From Sphingobacteruim zhuxiongii (GTDB taxonomy: Bacteria > Bacteroidota > Bacteroidia > Sphingobacteriales > Sphingobacteriaceae): a stretch of DNA of 64,000 nucleotides. The notes below the pieces were generated by a model. The model did no database searches and had not been told where the DNA came from. It saw only the letters and a program-made list of their open reading frames with translations. The stretch lies in the NCBI RefSeq assembly GCF_009557615.1, contig NZ_CP045652.1:496001-560000 (forward strand), given 5' to 3'. This document shows, piece after piece, positions 27,335-37,372 of the stretch; within the stretch, counting starts at the first letter, position 1, and the number at the start of each line of letters is the position of its first letter. The position numbers and the translations under genes were made by a program.

Positions 27335-27400
27335 TTTATTATTCTCCTTTCTCTTTTGATATCAAAATGTATACCTAATGTAGAAACATGACAATGTGTT

Positions 27401-29665
27401 CTAATTTTCCATGGAGCTCGGTTGGTCTTTTCGCTTCATGCCAAACCTCTTGTTTGGCTTATCTGTCATTTCAATAACCAGCTCATGAGGAGTCAACATA
27501 TCTTGATGACGAATATAGGATTTTGTATATTTTTTGCCATCTAATTTGATGGAATTAATATAGACATTCTTTTTACTGTTGTTTTTTACTTTGATGCTGA
27601 AGCTGTTACCATTCGGCATTTTAATTGTTGCCGCATCAATGGTTGGGCTTCCGAATACATACTCGCCGTTGACTGGTGAAGCGGGGTATAATCCCATCAT
27701 TGACCAGACTGCCCAAGCGCTCATTTGTCCTGCATCTTCGTTGCCTGCATAACCATCTGGGACATCATGATACATGGAATCAATAATTGCGCGTACCTTC
27801 TCTTGCGTCTTCCAAGGTTTGCCGATGTAACTATACATATATGCAATGTGATGGCTAGGCTCATTTCCGTGGGCATATTGACCAATAAATCCAGAGGCAT
27901 CGGGCGATTGGTTTTCTCCTGTCATTTCGGAAGGTGCTTTAAAAAGTGTATCAAGCATTTTTTCTAAGCCACCTTTTTTCGGGAATAGTTTGTCAAGACC
28001 GCGTACGTCGTGGGGTACAAAGAATGAATGTTGCCATGCATTTCCTTCGATGTATTGACTTTTTTCGAAATCGTGTTCAGAGTGAAAAGGATCGAATGGC
28101 TCCATAAATTTTCCGTTTTTCAGTCGCGCGCGCATAAAACCTGAGTTTGGATCGAAGTGATTGATGTAGTTTTTCGCTCTTTTGGTGAATTTGATGAAAT
28201 CGTCTTGTTTGCCTAACTTTTTTGCAACAAGAGAAATACAATAGTCATCGAATGCATATTCTAATGTTTTAGTGACTGAACCGCCATTTACATCTTGCGG
28301 CACATATCCGTATTCAATATATGCGGGCACCTCGCGTATTGACTGATTTGCGCTTGCTAACATCGCTCGGTAGGCACGTTCTTGGTCTAGGCCTGGCCAA
28401 TCTTTTAATATGGCGTCAGCAATAACCGAGATTGCGTGATAACCCGTCATAGTATTGGTTTCAAAGGTGCTTAAGTCCCATACAGGCAAAAGTCCATTTT
28501 CATCGTAAAAGGCGAGCATGCTATTTACTATATCGCTATACCGCTCAGCTTGTGTAATTGTAAATAATGGATTGAGGGCTCTAAAAGTATCCCATAAGGA
28601 GAATAGAGTGTAGCGTTGTCCATGATTTGGCATTTTATGGGATTCTCCTTTGTAATTCTTGTAAGATCCATCTTGATCAGAATATAAGGTTGGAGAGATC
28701 GCGGTATGGTATAACGCAGAATAGAAGATTCGCTTAATGCGATCGTCATTCGTTTCGATTTTTATTTTACTTAGTTCTTTTTCCCATTTTTCGTCGGCAG
28801 CTTTTTTTACTTGAGGGAAAGACCAATTTGAAATTTCATTTAGGGCTTGTTGCGCATTCGCCATACTACTGGTTGAAAGCGCGACTTTCATTTCTACTTG
28901 GCTTTGATTCGGGAAGGTAAATTGTGCGTTTACGGTGGCTTCTTGCTTCGAGTCTTTTTTGGAATCGAATGCAATAACTTTATTCTTTGTTGCTTTTCCG
29001 TTTAATAAATAGTATGTAAAAGGTTTAGCAAATCGGATTGCAAAATAGATGTGTTGTTGGTTTGCCCATCCATAGGAATAGCGTTTTCCAACGACAGTAC
29101 TATCATTTAAGATGCTAATTTCAGTGTTGGTAGGCTTATCCCAATTATAGGCGTGATTTAGATCTAAACGTATGGTTGGTTCAGATCCAGTAGGATAGGT
29201 ATATTGGTGATATCCGACCCGTTCAGTCGATGTCAAGTTGACCTTAATCTGATTGTCTAATAGGACCGAATAAAATCCTGGGCTTGCTTGTTCGTTTTTG
29301 TGAGAAAAAGAGACACGGGTATCTATCTTTTCTTTTTGTATGGGTTTTAACATGGGCATGACAGCAACATCAAGCCAATCGCCGATACCTGTTCCGCTCA
29401 AATGCATATGACTGAAGCCGGCAATTGAGTCTGATGAAATATGATAACCACTCACCCAATCCCATCCGTTTTTGCCGTTATCGGGTGATAATTGTACTAA
29501 TGCGAAAGGAACTGTTGCACCAGGGAACGTGTGTCCGTGTCCGCCCGTTCCGATAAAGGGATCAACGTAATTTGTTAATTTCTGCGCTTGGCATATGCCG
29601 AATTGAAAAGACATCAACACGCATATACTCAAGTATTTGGTAATCTGAGGGCAATGAAAAATCAT
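27401..29665 (-). CDS. Glycoside hydrolase family 92 alpha-mannosidase
   Basis: GH92 enzymes are calcium-dependent exo-alpha-mannosidases that invert the anomeric configuration and trim N-glycans or yeast mannan. The 754-residue protein has a signal peptide ending near CQAQK, then the N-terminal hallmark VDPFIGTGGHGHTFPGA, GFSHMHLSGTG, and in the catalytic (alpha/alpha)6 part YTLFSLWDTFRA, GNEPSHHIAYMY and NEDAGQMSAWAV. The last two carry conserved acidic and histidine residues of the active site. It is divergent from a LacI-type regulator whose probable operators lie between the two genes. No other mannan enzyme is nearby. Confidence 0.95.
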   Translation of the reverse strand: MIFHCPQITKYLSICVLMSFQFGICQAQKLTNYVDPFIGTGGHGHTFPGATVPFALVQLSPDNGKNGWDWVSGYHISSDSIAGFSHMHLSGTGIGDWLDVAVMPMLKPIQKEKIDTRVSFSHKNEQASPGFYSVLLDNQIKVNLTSTERVGYHQYTYPTGSEPTIRLDLNHAYNWDKPTNTEISILNDSTVVGKRYSYGWANQQHIYFAIRFAKPFTYYLLNGKATKNKVIAFDSKKDSKQEATVNAQFTFPNQSQVEMKVALSTSSMANAQQALNEISNWSFPQVKKAADEKWEKELSKIKIETNDDRIKRIFYSALYHTAISPTLYSDQDGSYKNYKGESHKMPNHGQRYTLFSLWDTFRALNPLFTITQAERYSDIVNSMLAFYDENGLLPVWDLSTFETNTMTGYHAISVIADAILKDWPGLDQERAYRAMLASANQSIREVPAYIEYGYVPQDVNGGSVTKTLEYAFDDYCISLVAKKLGKQDDFIKFTKRAKNYINHFDPNSGFMRARLKNGKFMEPFDPFHSEHDFEKSQYIEGNAWQHSFFVPHDVRGLDKLFPKKGGLEKMLDTLFKAPSEMTGENQSPDASGFIGQYAHGNEPSHHIAYMYSYIGKPWKTQEKVRAIIDSMYHDVPDGYAGNEDAGQMSAWAVWSMMGLYPASPVNGEYVFGSPTIDAATIKMPNGNSFSIKVKNNSKKNVYINSIKLDGKKYTKSYIRHQDMLTPHELVIEMTDKPNKRFGMKRKDQPSSMEN

Positions 29666-29693
29666 AATATTCGTTAATAATAGTGTATAGACA

Positions 29694-29701
29694 CAAAAGT
29701 A
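29694..29701 (-). promoter_or_regulatory. -7 promoter box of the GH92 gene
   Basis: The minus strand reads TACTTTTG, a full TAnnTTTG match, 29 bases upstream of the GH92 ATG. Confidence 0.68.
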
Positions 29702-29724
29702 GCGTTATTTTTAATATAAAACCT

Positions 29725-29776
29725 TTTAGCTAAGTTTTTAGCAATTAATTTAGCATTTGTTTGCTAAAATTTAGCT
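29725..29776. promoter_or_regulatory. Repeated TTTAGC motif, probable LacI-type operator array
   Basis: TTTAGC occurs at 29725, 29737 and 29749, exactly 12 bases apart, and again at 29770. An inverted copy at 29762-29768 makes the dyad TTTAGCA-N6-TGCTAAA (29749-29768). The array lies between the two divergent promoters and overlaps the upstream region of both, where a LacI-family protein would be expected to act. Confidence 0.6.
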
Positions 29777-29783
29777 GAAATTA

Positions 29784-29791
29784 TATATTTG
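29784..29791 (+). promoter_or_regulatory. -7 promoter box of the lacI-type gene
   Basis: TATATTTG, a full TAnnTTTG match, 33 bases upstream of ATG 29825 and directly downstream of the TTTAGC array. Confidence 0.6.
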
Positions 29792-29824
29792 GTAATTATC
29801 CCAATAATCCACTGTTGACCTAAC

Positions 29825-30853
29825 ATGAGAAAACGTATTTTAATTAGTGATATTGCAAAAACTCTTGGAGTTTCTGTGACTACTGTTTCTTTTATTCTGA
29901 ATGGAAAAGCCAAAGAAAAGCGTATTAGCGAGAGTTTGACGAAGCGAGTTTTAGAGTATGTTAAAAAAGTAGGGTACAAGCCAAATCAATTGGCACAAAG
30001 TTTACGAACCGGACAGTCTAAAATATTGGGACTTATCGTCGAGGATATCTCAAATCCTTTTTTCTCGAACGTTGCCAAATATATTGAACGTATTGCCTAT
30101 GAAAACGGGTACCATATTATCTACTGTAGTATGGACAATGATGCGACCAAGGCAAAGGAACTCATACAATTATTTTATGATCGCCAAGTCGATGGATACA
30201 TTATTACACCGCCAGAAGGGCTAGAAGAAACCCTAAGTAATTTGAATAAGAACAATGTCCCTTTGGTTTTATTTGATCGTTATATTCCGCAATTGGAAAC
30301 ACATTATGTCGTTCTAGACAATTTCAAGGGTGCCTATGAAGCGACAAAGCATTTATTAGATAATCCTAAAAATAAGAAAGTTGGTTTTGTTTCGCTGTAT
30401 TCGAATCAAACACAAATGCGGGATCGATTAGAGGGCTATATGAAAGCAGTTGATGATTTTCAGCAGCAAGCCTATATCAAAAAGGTTCGAATGGATGAAA
30501 ATGAGCAATCGGTTGTTGAGCAACTTTATAGTTTTATTCACGAAAATAACTTAGATGCTGTTTTGTTTGCGACGAATTACTTGGCAATTGATGGTTTAAA
30601 AGCCGTTAAGGAATATGGCATTGATTTACCGAATATGGTCGCCTTTGATGACCACACGTTATTTAAGCTACATGAACCAGATATTTCAGTGGTAACGCAA
30701 GACACCAGTGCGATAGCGAATGAACTTATTCACACGCTATTGAACGAAATAAAAGGAAAAAATAAGGAACTACAAAAGATTGTAATTCCTTGTGAATTGT
30801 TAGTTCGCGGTTCGTCCGCTACGGTTAATGAGCTGAAGGAACAAACTTCATAG
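29825..30853 (+). CDS. LacI family transcriptional regulator
   Basis: A DNA-binding regulator of sugar genes, 342 residues. The helix-turn-helix is at residues 6-25 ([21 protein letters not shown]), followed by the hinge helix region [13 protein letters not shown] and a periplasmic-binding-protein-like domain ([42 protein letters not shown]). It is divergent from the GH92 alpha-mannosidase gene, and the operator-like array lies between them, so it probably controls that gene and itself. Its last 29 bases overlap the convergent msrB gene. Confidence 0.94.
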   Translation: MRKRILISDIAKTLGVSVTTVSFILNGKAKEKRISESLTKRVLEYVKKVGYKPNQLAQSLRTGQSKILGLIVEDISNPFFSNVAKYIERIAYENGYHIIYCSMDNDATKAKELIQLFYDRQVDGYIITPPEGLEETLSNLNKNNVPLVLFDRYIPQLETHYVVLDNFKGAYEATKHLLDNPKNKKVGFVSLYSNQTQMRDRLEGYMKAVDDFQQQAYIKKVRMDENEQSVVEQLYSFIHENNLDAVLFATNYLAIDGLKAVKEYGIDLPNMVAFDDHTLFKLHEPDISVVTQDTSAIANELIHTLLNEIKGKNKELQKIVIPCELLVRGSSATVNELKEQTS

Positions 30854-31283
30854 AAATAGAATTTACACAATGTCTCGTGTTTTTGGCGGTGAATCCTTCA
30901 CCCTCAAAAACATGACCTAAGTGGGCTCCACATTTCGCACATAATATTTCGGTTCTTCGACCGTCTACATCAATCTCTCTTCGAACTGCTCCTGGTATTT
31001 CATCATCAAAACTTGGCCAGCCACAATGTGACTCAAACTTCGCTGTCGATTCATATAAAGGGGCATCACAACGACGACAGATATAGGTTCCAGTAACTTT
31101 ATTGTCTAATAGCTCACCTGTGAAGGGGCGTTCGGTTCCTTTATGAAGAATAACATATTCCTCTTCTGGCGTCAATTTATTGTATTTCGTTTCCTCGTTC
31201 ATAGTCTTGGGGGTATCCTTTGATTGTGATTGCGCACAACTTGTAAATAAAAAATAGGCGATTAAGAAAATTAACCATTTCAT
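30825..31283 (-). CDS. msrB: Peptide-methionine (R)-S-oxide reductase, lipoprotein form (MsrB)
   Basis: MsrB repairs R-sulfoxide of methionine in proteins. The 152-residue protein has a short signal with lipobox FTSC (Cys16), so it is anchored in the envelope and protects exported proteins. The catalytic cysteine is Cys139 in RHCVNS. Four zinc-ligand cysteines are visible: Cys69 and Cys72 (CRRC), Cys115 and Cys118 (CAKC). HCGWPSFDD is also conserved. How electrons reach it in the envelope is not evident from the window. Its 3' end overlaps the lacI-type gene by 29 bases. Confidence 0.95.
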   Translation of the reverse strand: MKWLIFLIAYFLFTSCAQSQSKDTPKTMNEETKYNKLTPEEEYVILHKGTERPFTGELLDNKVTGTYICRRCDAPLYESTAKFESHCGWPSFDDEIPGAVRREIDVDGRRTEILCAKCGAHLGHVFEGEGFTAKNTRHCVNSISMKFVPSAH

Positions 31284-31433
31284 AGTAACACTAAGATAAT
31301 AATAAAAGCGCAGGATAAAATCACATTATTGTTATATTTAGGGCACTTTATGACGATTATATGATAACTATTTAGAATGATTATAAATTGATAAATTACG
31401 TCATCAGATTGTCAGGGATTGCTTAATAAGTTA

Positions 31434-31441
31434 TACTTTTG
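31434..31441 (+). promoter_or_regulatory. -7 promoter box of the respiratory block
   Basis: TACTTTTG matches TAnnTTTG, with a TTG 22 bases upstream as a possible -33 element. It is the only clear promoter before actA and predicts a leader of about 77 bases. Confidence 0.65.
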
Positions 31442-31451
31442 TGCATTGTTT

Positions 31452-31469
31452 TGTACGCTTTTGTGTACA
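31452..31469 (+). promoter_or_regulatory. Dyad in the actA leader
   Basis: TGTAC-N8-GTACA, a perfect 5-bp inverted repeat just downstream of the predicted start point. It could be an operator or a leader structure. The regulator is unknown. Confidence 0.35.
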
Positions 31470-31524
31470 TGCTGGAAGTGTCAACAATTAATTATTACAC
31501 ATAAAATAGTATAAAGTGCTAAAT

Positions 31525-32805
31525 ATGAGAAATATCTCATCCGTTTTGGGAAGACTTGCGAAGTCAATATCGATCAGTTTGGTATTGTTATTTGCCGTTA
31601 CAACAACCTCGCAAGCACAGGATGCCGCGAATGGTGCAGCGCTCTTCAAATCGAACGCTTGTAATTCTTGTCACGCTGTTGGTAAGAAAATTACTGGTCC
31701 AGATTTAAAGGGATTATCTGAGCGTCGCGAAGAGGCTTGGATTATTAAGTGGGTTCATAACCCGCAGGGAATGGTTGATTCAGGTGATAAGCAAGCCGTT
31801 GAATTGAAGGCAGAGTATCCGACAATGATGGCTCCTTACGCTCATTTATCAGAGACTGATATCAAAGATATCATTGCCTTTTTAAAAGCTGAGGAAGTTA
31901 AGTTAGCTGAAAAAGCTGCAAAAGCTCCGGCTGGAGGTGCTGCAGAGAATAGCAATGCTAGTACAATGATGATTTTAGGTTTAGTTGCCTTATTCGTTGT
32001 TGCAGTAGCTGTTATTTTTGCTTTGAACCGTGTTACAAAAACCTTAGAGAAAGTAATTTCTGCAAACCAAGCAACAATCGCTGCGAATCAAGCAGCCTAC
32101 GAGGAAGCTGGTGAAAGTAGTTACGCTAAGTTTGCGAAAGCATTCTTAAAGAACAAGAAGCTTGTTTTCTTTGTTGTCTTAATGGTGGTTGGCTTATTAG
32201 GTGCTGCTGGCTGGAAGGCGATGTGGAACGTTGGTGTACACGAAGGTTACAAGCCTGTACAGCCAATTAAGTTCTCTCACCAAATTCACGCGGGTGTAAA
32301 CCAAATTGAATGTCAATACTGTCACGGTGGTGCATTTAAATCTAAAAATGCTTCAATTCCATCGGCGAATGTGTGTATGAACTGTCACAATACAGTAACA
32401 GCTTCAGATCATTATGACGGTGAGATTTCACCAGAGATTTTGAAAATCTATCGTGCGGTTGATTTTGATCCAGAGACAAAAACTTACGGAAATAATCCGC
32501 GTCCAATCGAATGGGTTCGAATCCATAACTTGCCTGATTTTGCATATTTCAACCACTCACAACACGTTGTTGTAGCGGGAGTTGAGTGTCAAACTTGTCA
32601 CGGTCCAATTCAGGATATGGAAGAAGTATATCAGTACTCTCCATTAACGATGAAATGGTGTGTTGATTGTCACAAAACAACAGAAGTAAATGGCGATAAC
32701 GCATATTACGATCAATTGATTAAAGCGCACGAGAAGTTGAAAAAAGGTGAGAAGATGACTGCTGCGATGATTGGTGGATTAGAGTGTGGTAAGTGTCACT
32801 ATTAA
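31525..32805 (+). CDS. actA: Alternative complex III subunit ActA, six-heme cytochrome c
   Basis: ActA accepts electrons from the ActB side of the quinol:cytochrome c oxidoreductase and passes them along c-type hemes in the periplasm. Six CxxCH motifs are present, at about residues 46, 263, 284, 355, 379 and 421. The first lies in a separate N-terminal cytochrome c domain behind a signal peptide (cleavage near SQAQD); the other five form a cytochrome c3-like domain. Two membrane segments divide them (ILGLVALFVVAVAVIFAL and LVFFVVLMVVGLLGAAGW). A GTG at 31516 is a possible alternative start; ATG 31525 gives the better signal peptide. It opens the act operon. Confidence 0.93.
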   Translation: MRNISSVLGRLAKSISISLVLLFAVTTTSQAQDAANGAALFKSNACNSCHAVGKKITGPDLKGLSERREEAWIIKWVHNPQGMVDSGDKQAVELKAEYPTMMAPYAHLSETDIKDIIAFLKAEEVKLAEKAAKAPAGGAAENSNASTMMILGLVALFVVAVAVIFALNRVTKTLEKVISANQATIAANQAAYEEAGESSYAKFAKAFLKNKKLVFFVVLMVVGLLGAAGWKAMWNVGVHEGYKPVQPIKFSHQIHAGVNQIECQYCHGGAFKSKNASIPSANVCMNCHNTVTASDHYDGEISPEILKIYRAVDFDPETKTYGNNPRPIEWVRIHNLPDFAYFNHSQHVVVAGVECQTCHGPIQDMEEVYQYSPLTMKWCVDCHKTTEVNGDNAYYDQLIKAHEKLKKGEKMTAAMIGGLECGKCHY

Positions 32806-32846
32806 TAGAATATAATTAGAAATACGGAATCTTATATATAGCTTAA

Positions 32847-35800
32847 ATGGAAAGCAATAAAAAATATTGGAAAGGTTTAGAAGAGTTAAATCAGACTCCA
32901 GCTTTTGTCGAAGGAAGCAAGGGGGAGTTTGCTGAACCTATTCCCGTAGAAGATGTGTTAAATGAAGCGGGTTTAAGTACTAAAACTCCTCGTCGTGACT
33001 TCTTGAAGGCATTAGGCTTTGGATTAGGTGCTGTAACTTTAGCTGCATGTAACCGTACGCCGATTCATAAGGCTGTACCTTATGTAATCAAGCCTGAGGA
33101 GGTAACTCCGGGTATCCCTAACTTTTACGCGTCATCATTCAATGGTCAGAGTGTAATTGTAAGAACTCGTGAAGGTCGTCCGATCTCTTTAGAGGCTAAC
33201 CCGAATTCAGTTGGATTAAATCAAGGTACTGATGCGCAGACAGCGGCTTCTGTACTTGACTTATACGATATGTCCAAATTACAGAACCCTCAAATTGGAG
33301 GAAAGGATGTAGAGTGGTCTCAATTGGATAAAGCGGTTGTTGATGCTTTAAACAAGGCGCAAGGAGCTGGTAAACAAATTACGATTGTTGCCAATACAGT
33401 AAATAGCCCAACAACTTTAGCGGCAATTGCTGCTTTAGCTGTAAAATACCCAACGACTAATTTGGTTCAAGTTGACGCTGTTTCTTATAGCGGTATCATT
33501 GAAGCAAATAAAGCGGCATTTGGAAAAGCAGTTATCCCATCGTACCATTTTGATAAGGCACAAGTTGTTGTATCAGTAGCAGCAGACTTCCTAGGATCAT
33601 GGGTAGCAGGTGAGGAGCATACACAAGATTACATTAAGAATCGTGATCATAAATCGCTAAAAGGCGGTAAAATGTCACGTCATATTCAATTTGAATCAGG
33701 TCTATCGATGACAGGTTCAAATGCGGATGCACGTGTTGCGATTAAGCCATCAGAAGAAGGAGCTGTTTTAGTTTCATTATACAATGAGATTACAGGTCAA
33801 TCAATTGCTGGTGGTTCTAATAATGCGAAAGCGAAGAAAGTAATTGCATTAGCGGCAAAAGAATTGGTATCGGCGAAAGGTTCTGCCTTAGTTGTTGCGG
33901 GTTCTAATGATTCGAATGTTCAATTACTAGTAAATGCGATCAATACAGCTTTAGGTGCTTACGGAGCAATTATCGATTTAGATAATTACTCTAAACAATA
34001 CCAAGGTTCTGACGCGGCATTCCAACAATTTTTAACTGCTGCAAAAGCAGGACAAGTTGGTGTAGCATTCTTCTTAAACAGTAATCCTGTTTATGATTAT
34101 TTCAAAACTGATGATGTTAAAGCAGCAATTGCGAAAATCGATTATTCGGTATCTTTCGCAGATCGCGCGGATGAAACAGCTTCAGAATTGAAAGCGATTG
34201 CACCAAACTGTACGTTCTTAGAAGCTTGGGGTGATTCATCATCAAAAGAAGGATTGTTTACTATCATTCAACCGACAATTAATCCAGTATTTAATACACG
34301 TCAGGTTGAACAGTCATTGTTAGTTTGGGCTGGTGTTACTAAGCCAATTCATGACTTTGTAAAAGAAAACTGGGAAACAAATATATTAGCAGGAACAGGT
34401 AAAACGTGGAAAGATGTTTTACAACAAGGTTTTGTATTTAAAGGATCAGCTACGGGTTCTTCATACACTGCGGCAGTTGATGTAAATGCGGTTGCAGCGG
34501 CTATCGCTAATGATAGCAAACGTATTTCTGGTGCTGTAGAATTGAAATTATACGAATCTACAACATTGAGAGATGGTCGTTTTGCAAATAACGCATACTT
34601 ACAAGAATTGCCTGATCCAGTATCCAAAGTAACTTGGGACAACTACGCAGCGATTAATCCACAGGATGCTGCGGAGTTAGGTGTTAAAGAAACTGGAAAA
34701 GTAACTGTTGAAGCAAACGGCTATAAAGTTGATTTGCCAGTTATATTACAACCAGGTCAAGCAAAAGGTACTGTATCTGTAGCCGTTGGTTATGGTCGTA
34801 CTAAGGTTGGTAAAGCGGGTAACAATGTAGGTGTGAATGCTTATCCATTTGCAAGTTTAGTAAATGGTACAGTTCAATTTACAGCTAAAGCTACTGTTAC
34901 GAAAGCTTCTGGTATCTACGAATTAGCGCAAACACAAACGCATCATACGATTGAAGGACGTAATATTATCCGCGAAACATCTTTCGCTAAATATTTAAAA
35001 GATCCGAATTCAGAGTCTGGTCGTTTTGCAGATACGCATCAATCTTATGACTTATGGAATAAGTTTGAGCAACCAGGTCACCGTTGGGTGATGGCAATCG
35101 ATTTGAATGCTTGTACGGGTTGTGGATCATGTATTGTTGCATGTAACGTTGAAAATAACATTCCAGTTGTTGGACGTGATGAGGTTCGTCGTCGTCGTGA
35201 GATGCACTGGTTGCGTATTGACCGTTACTATACAATCAATAGTGGTGAAGCGAAACTTACAAAAGAGAATGATATTGCGGATGCGGAAGGATTAGATTAT
35301 GAAGATGTAACTGTTGTTCATCAACCGATGTTATGTCAACACTGTGAGCATGCTCCATGTGAGACTGTATGTCCGGTATTAGCGACTGTTCACTCTTCAG
35401 AAGGTCTAAACCATATGGCTTACAACCGTTGTTTCGGTACTCGTTACTGTGCAAACAACTGTCCATATAAAGTACGTCGTTTTAACTGGTTTAACTACTG
35501 GAATGATTCACGCTTTGACAACTACTTAAACAACGAGTTTACACAATTAGTATTGAATCCAGATGTAACAACACGTTCTCGTGGGGTTATGGAGAAATGT
35601 TCAATGTGTATCCAACGTATTCAAGCTGGTAAATTGAAAGCTAAGATCGAAAATCGTAAAGTAAAAGACGGAGATATCAAAATGGCGTGTCAATCGGCAT
35701 GTTCTGCAAATGCGATTATCTTTGGAGATGCTAACGATCCAGAATCAGAAGTTTCAAAAGCACTACGTAACGAGCGTGTTTATTACGTACTAGAAGAAAT

Positions 35801-35858
35801 CAACGTGCAACCAAATATTGGTTACATGACTAAGGTAAGAAACACATTTGAAGCGTAA
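32847..35858 (+). CDS. actB: Alternative complex III subunit ActB, molybdopterin-oxidoreductase-like and iron-sulfur protein
   Basis: ActB is the large periplasmic subunit that carries the iron-sulfur clusters of alternative complex III. The 1003-residue protein is a fusion: a Tat signal with RRDFLK (Arg49-Arg50) and a lipobox-like LAACN (Cys68), a molybdopterin-enzyme-like domain that in known ActB lacks the cofactor, and from about residue 750 a ferredoxin-type domain. The cluster cysteines lie in CTGCGSCIVAC, CQHCEHAPCETVC, CFGTRYCANNC and CSMCIQRIQ plus CQSAC. The long 48-residue lead before the twin arginine is notable. ActC follows after 27 bases. Confidence 0.94.
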   Translation: MESNKKYWKGLEELNQTPAFVEGSKGEFAEPIPVEDVLNEAGLSTKTPRRDFLKALGFGLGAVTLAACNRTPIHKAVPYVIKPEEVTPGIPNFYASSFNGQSVIVRTREGRPISLEANPNSVGLNQGTDAQTAASVLDLYDMSKLQNPQIGGKDVEWSQLDKAVVDALNKAQGAGKQITIVANTVNSPTTLAAIAALAVKYPTTNLVQVDAVSYSGIIEANKAAFGKAVIPSYHFDKAQVVVSVAADFLGSWVAGEEHTQDYIKNRDHKSLKGGKMSRHIQFESGLSMTGSNADARVAIKPSEEGAVLVSLYNEITGQSIAGGSNNAKAKKVIALAAKELVSAKGSALVVAGSNDSNVQLLVNAINTALGAYGAIIDLDNYSKQYQGSDAAFQQFLTAAKAGQVGVAFFLNSNPVYDYFKTDDVKAAIAKIDYSVSFADRADETASELKAIAPNCTFLEAWGDSSSKEGLFTIIQPTINPVFNTRQVEQSLLVWAGVTKPIHDFVKENWETNILAGTGKTWKDVLQQGFVFKGSATGSSYTAAVDVNAVAAAIANDSKRISGAVELKLYESTTLRDGRFANNAYLQELPDPVSKVTWDNYAAINPQDAAELGVKETGKVTVEANGYKVDLPVILQPGQAKGTVSVAVGYGRTKVGKAGNNVGVNAYPFASLVNGTVQFTAKATVTKASGIYELAQTQTHHTIEGRNIIRETSFAKYLKDPNSESGRFADTHQSYDLWNKFEQPGHRWVMAIDLNACTGCGSCIVACNVENNIPVVGRDEVRRRREMHWLRIDRYYTINSGEAKLTKENDIADAEGLDYEDVTVVHQPMLCQHCEHAPCETVCPVLATVHSSEGLNHMAYNRCFGTRYCANNCPYKVRRFNWFNYWNDSRFDNYLNNEFTQLVLNPDVTTRSRGVMEKCSMCIQRIQAGKLKAKIENRKVKDGDIKMACQSACSANAIIFGDANDPESEVSKALRNERVYYVLEEINVQPNIGYMTKVRNTFEA

Positions 35859-35885
35859 TTTATTCAATACTGAAATAAAATAACT

Positions 35886-37367
35886 ATGTCATCGCATAAC
35901 GAATCAATATTAAGAGAACCATTAGTAACCGGCAAGAATATCACGTATGCAAAAGTTACAGATGATATCTTGCTACCGGTTGAAAATAAACCGAACAAAG
36001 CTTGGTGGATTGGCTTTACAGTAGCTGTCCTAGGAGCAATGTTATGGGTAGTAAGTGTTGGATATACTTTCTGGACAGGTATCGGCGCATGGGGTTTGAA
36101 CAAAACCGTAGGTTGGGCTTGGGATATCACCGACTTCGTATGGTGGGTGGGTATTGGTCACGCCGGAACCCTAATTTCTGCTGTACTATTACTTTTCCGT
36201 CAAAACTGGCGTAACTCCATTAACCGTTCGGCTGAGGCGATGACTATCTTTGCCGTAATCTGTGCTGCAACGTATGTAGTTGCTCACATGGGTCGCCCAT
36301 GGTTAGCATACTGGATTTTCCCATTACCAAATCAATTTGGTTCACTTTGGGTAAACTTTAACTCACCGCTTGTATGGGATGCATTTGCGATCTCTACATA
36401 TTTCACAGTTTCCTTAGTATTTTGGTACTGTGGTTTATTACCGGATATCGCGTCTGTTCGTGACCGTGCAACGGGTTTAAAACGTAGAATTTATTCGATT
36501 CTTTCTTTTGGATGGAATGGTTCTGTAAAGACTTGGCAGCGTTTTGAGATCGTTTCATTGATCTTAGCTGGTATCTCAACTCCTTTAGTACTTTCCGTAC
36601 ACACTATCGTATCTATGGACTTTGCTACTTCGGTAATTCCTGGATGGCACACCACGATTTTCCCTCCATACTTCGTTGCTGGAGCGATTTTCTCAGGTTT
36701 CGCGATGGTACAAACATTATTATTAATCCTTCGTAAGGTAATGAACTTTGAGGACTACATTACGATGTTCCATATTGAAGCGATGAACAAAATCATCATG
36801 ACAACAGGTTCTATCGTAGGTATCGCTTATTTAACAGAGTTGTTCATTGCTTGGTATTCTGGTTCAGAATACGAGATGTATGCATTTGCTAACCGTGTTG
36901 CGGGTCCTTATGCTTGGGCATACTGGGCGATGATGACATGTAACGTAATCTCTCCGCAGTTGTTCTGGTTTAAGAAAATTAGAACAAGTATTCCAATTTC
37001 ATGGGTATTATCGATTGTTGTAAACATCGGTATGTGGTTTGAACGTTTCGTAATTATCGTTACTTCATTACACCGCGATTACTTACCATCTTCATGGGCG
37101 ATGTTCTATCCAACATGGGTTGACGTAGGTATCTTCGTTGGATCAATTGGTTTATTCTTCACTTTATTCTTATTGTTCCTTCGTTTCTTACCAGGTATTG
37201 CGATTGCAGAGGTTAAGTTATTGTTGAAGAGCGCGAGTTTACAACAAAAAACTAAACTTGTTCAAGAAGGTGCTTTCCCTGAGGATCAAGTTGAGTTCTT
37301 CAAAAATTCTTTGGAGAAATACGACACAGTAACAGAAGAGGATATTAAAGAATTACGTAAAAAATAG
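35886..37367 (+). CDS. actC: Alternative complex III subunit ActC, NrfD-like membrane subunit
   Basis: ActC is a polytopic membrane protein of the polysulfide reductase NrfD family (493 residues, about ten membrane helices) that forms the quinol site together with ActB. Helices are rich in Trp and Phe. [23 protein letters not shown] and [11 protein letters not shown] are typical conserved regions. It lies between ActB and ActD and has a paralog, ActF, later in the operon. Confidence 0.93.
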   Translation: MSSHNESILREPLVTGKNITYAKVTDDILLPVENKPNKAWWIGFTVAVLGAMLWVVSVGYTFWTGIGAWGLNKTVGWAWDITDFVWWVGIGHAGTLISAVLLLFRQNWRNSINRSAEAMTIFAVICAATYVVAHMGRPWLAYWIFPLPNQFGSLWVNFNSPLVWDAFAISTYFTVSLVFWYCGLLPDIASVRDRATGLKRRIYSILSFGWNGSVKTWQRFEIVSLILAGISTPLVLSVHTIVSMDFATSVIPGWHTTIFPPYFVAGAIFSGFAMVQTLLLILRKVMNFEDYITMFHIEAMNKIIMTTGSIVGIAYLTELFIAWYSGSEYEMYAFANRVAGPYAWAYWAMMTCNVISPQLFWFKKIRTSIPISWVLSIVVNIGMWFERFVIIVTSLHRDYLPSSWAMFYPTWVDVGIFVGSIGLFFTLFLLFLRFLPGIAIAEVKLLLKSASLQQKTKLVQEGAFPEDQVEFFKNSLEKYDTVTEEDIKELRKK

Positions 37368-37372
37368 GAGCA

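Noticed and set aside
29725..29776. TTTAGC repeats as a CRISPR array or replication iterons
   Set aside because: The repeats are only 6-7 bases with no spacers or associated genes, and their place between divergent promoters fits operators better.
32847..35858. ActB as a catalytic molybdopterin oxidoreductase
   Set aside because: The position in actABCDEF and the fused ferredoxin domain identify it as the ACIII subunit, which in known examples lacks the cofactor.
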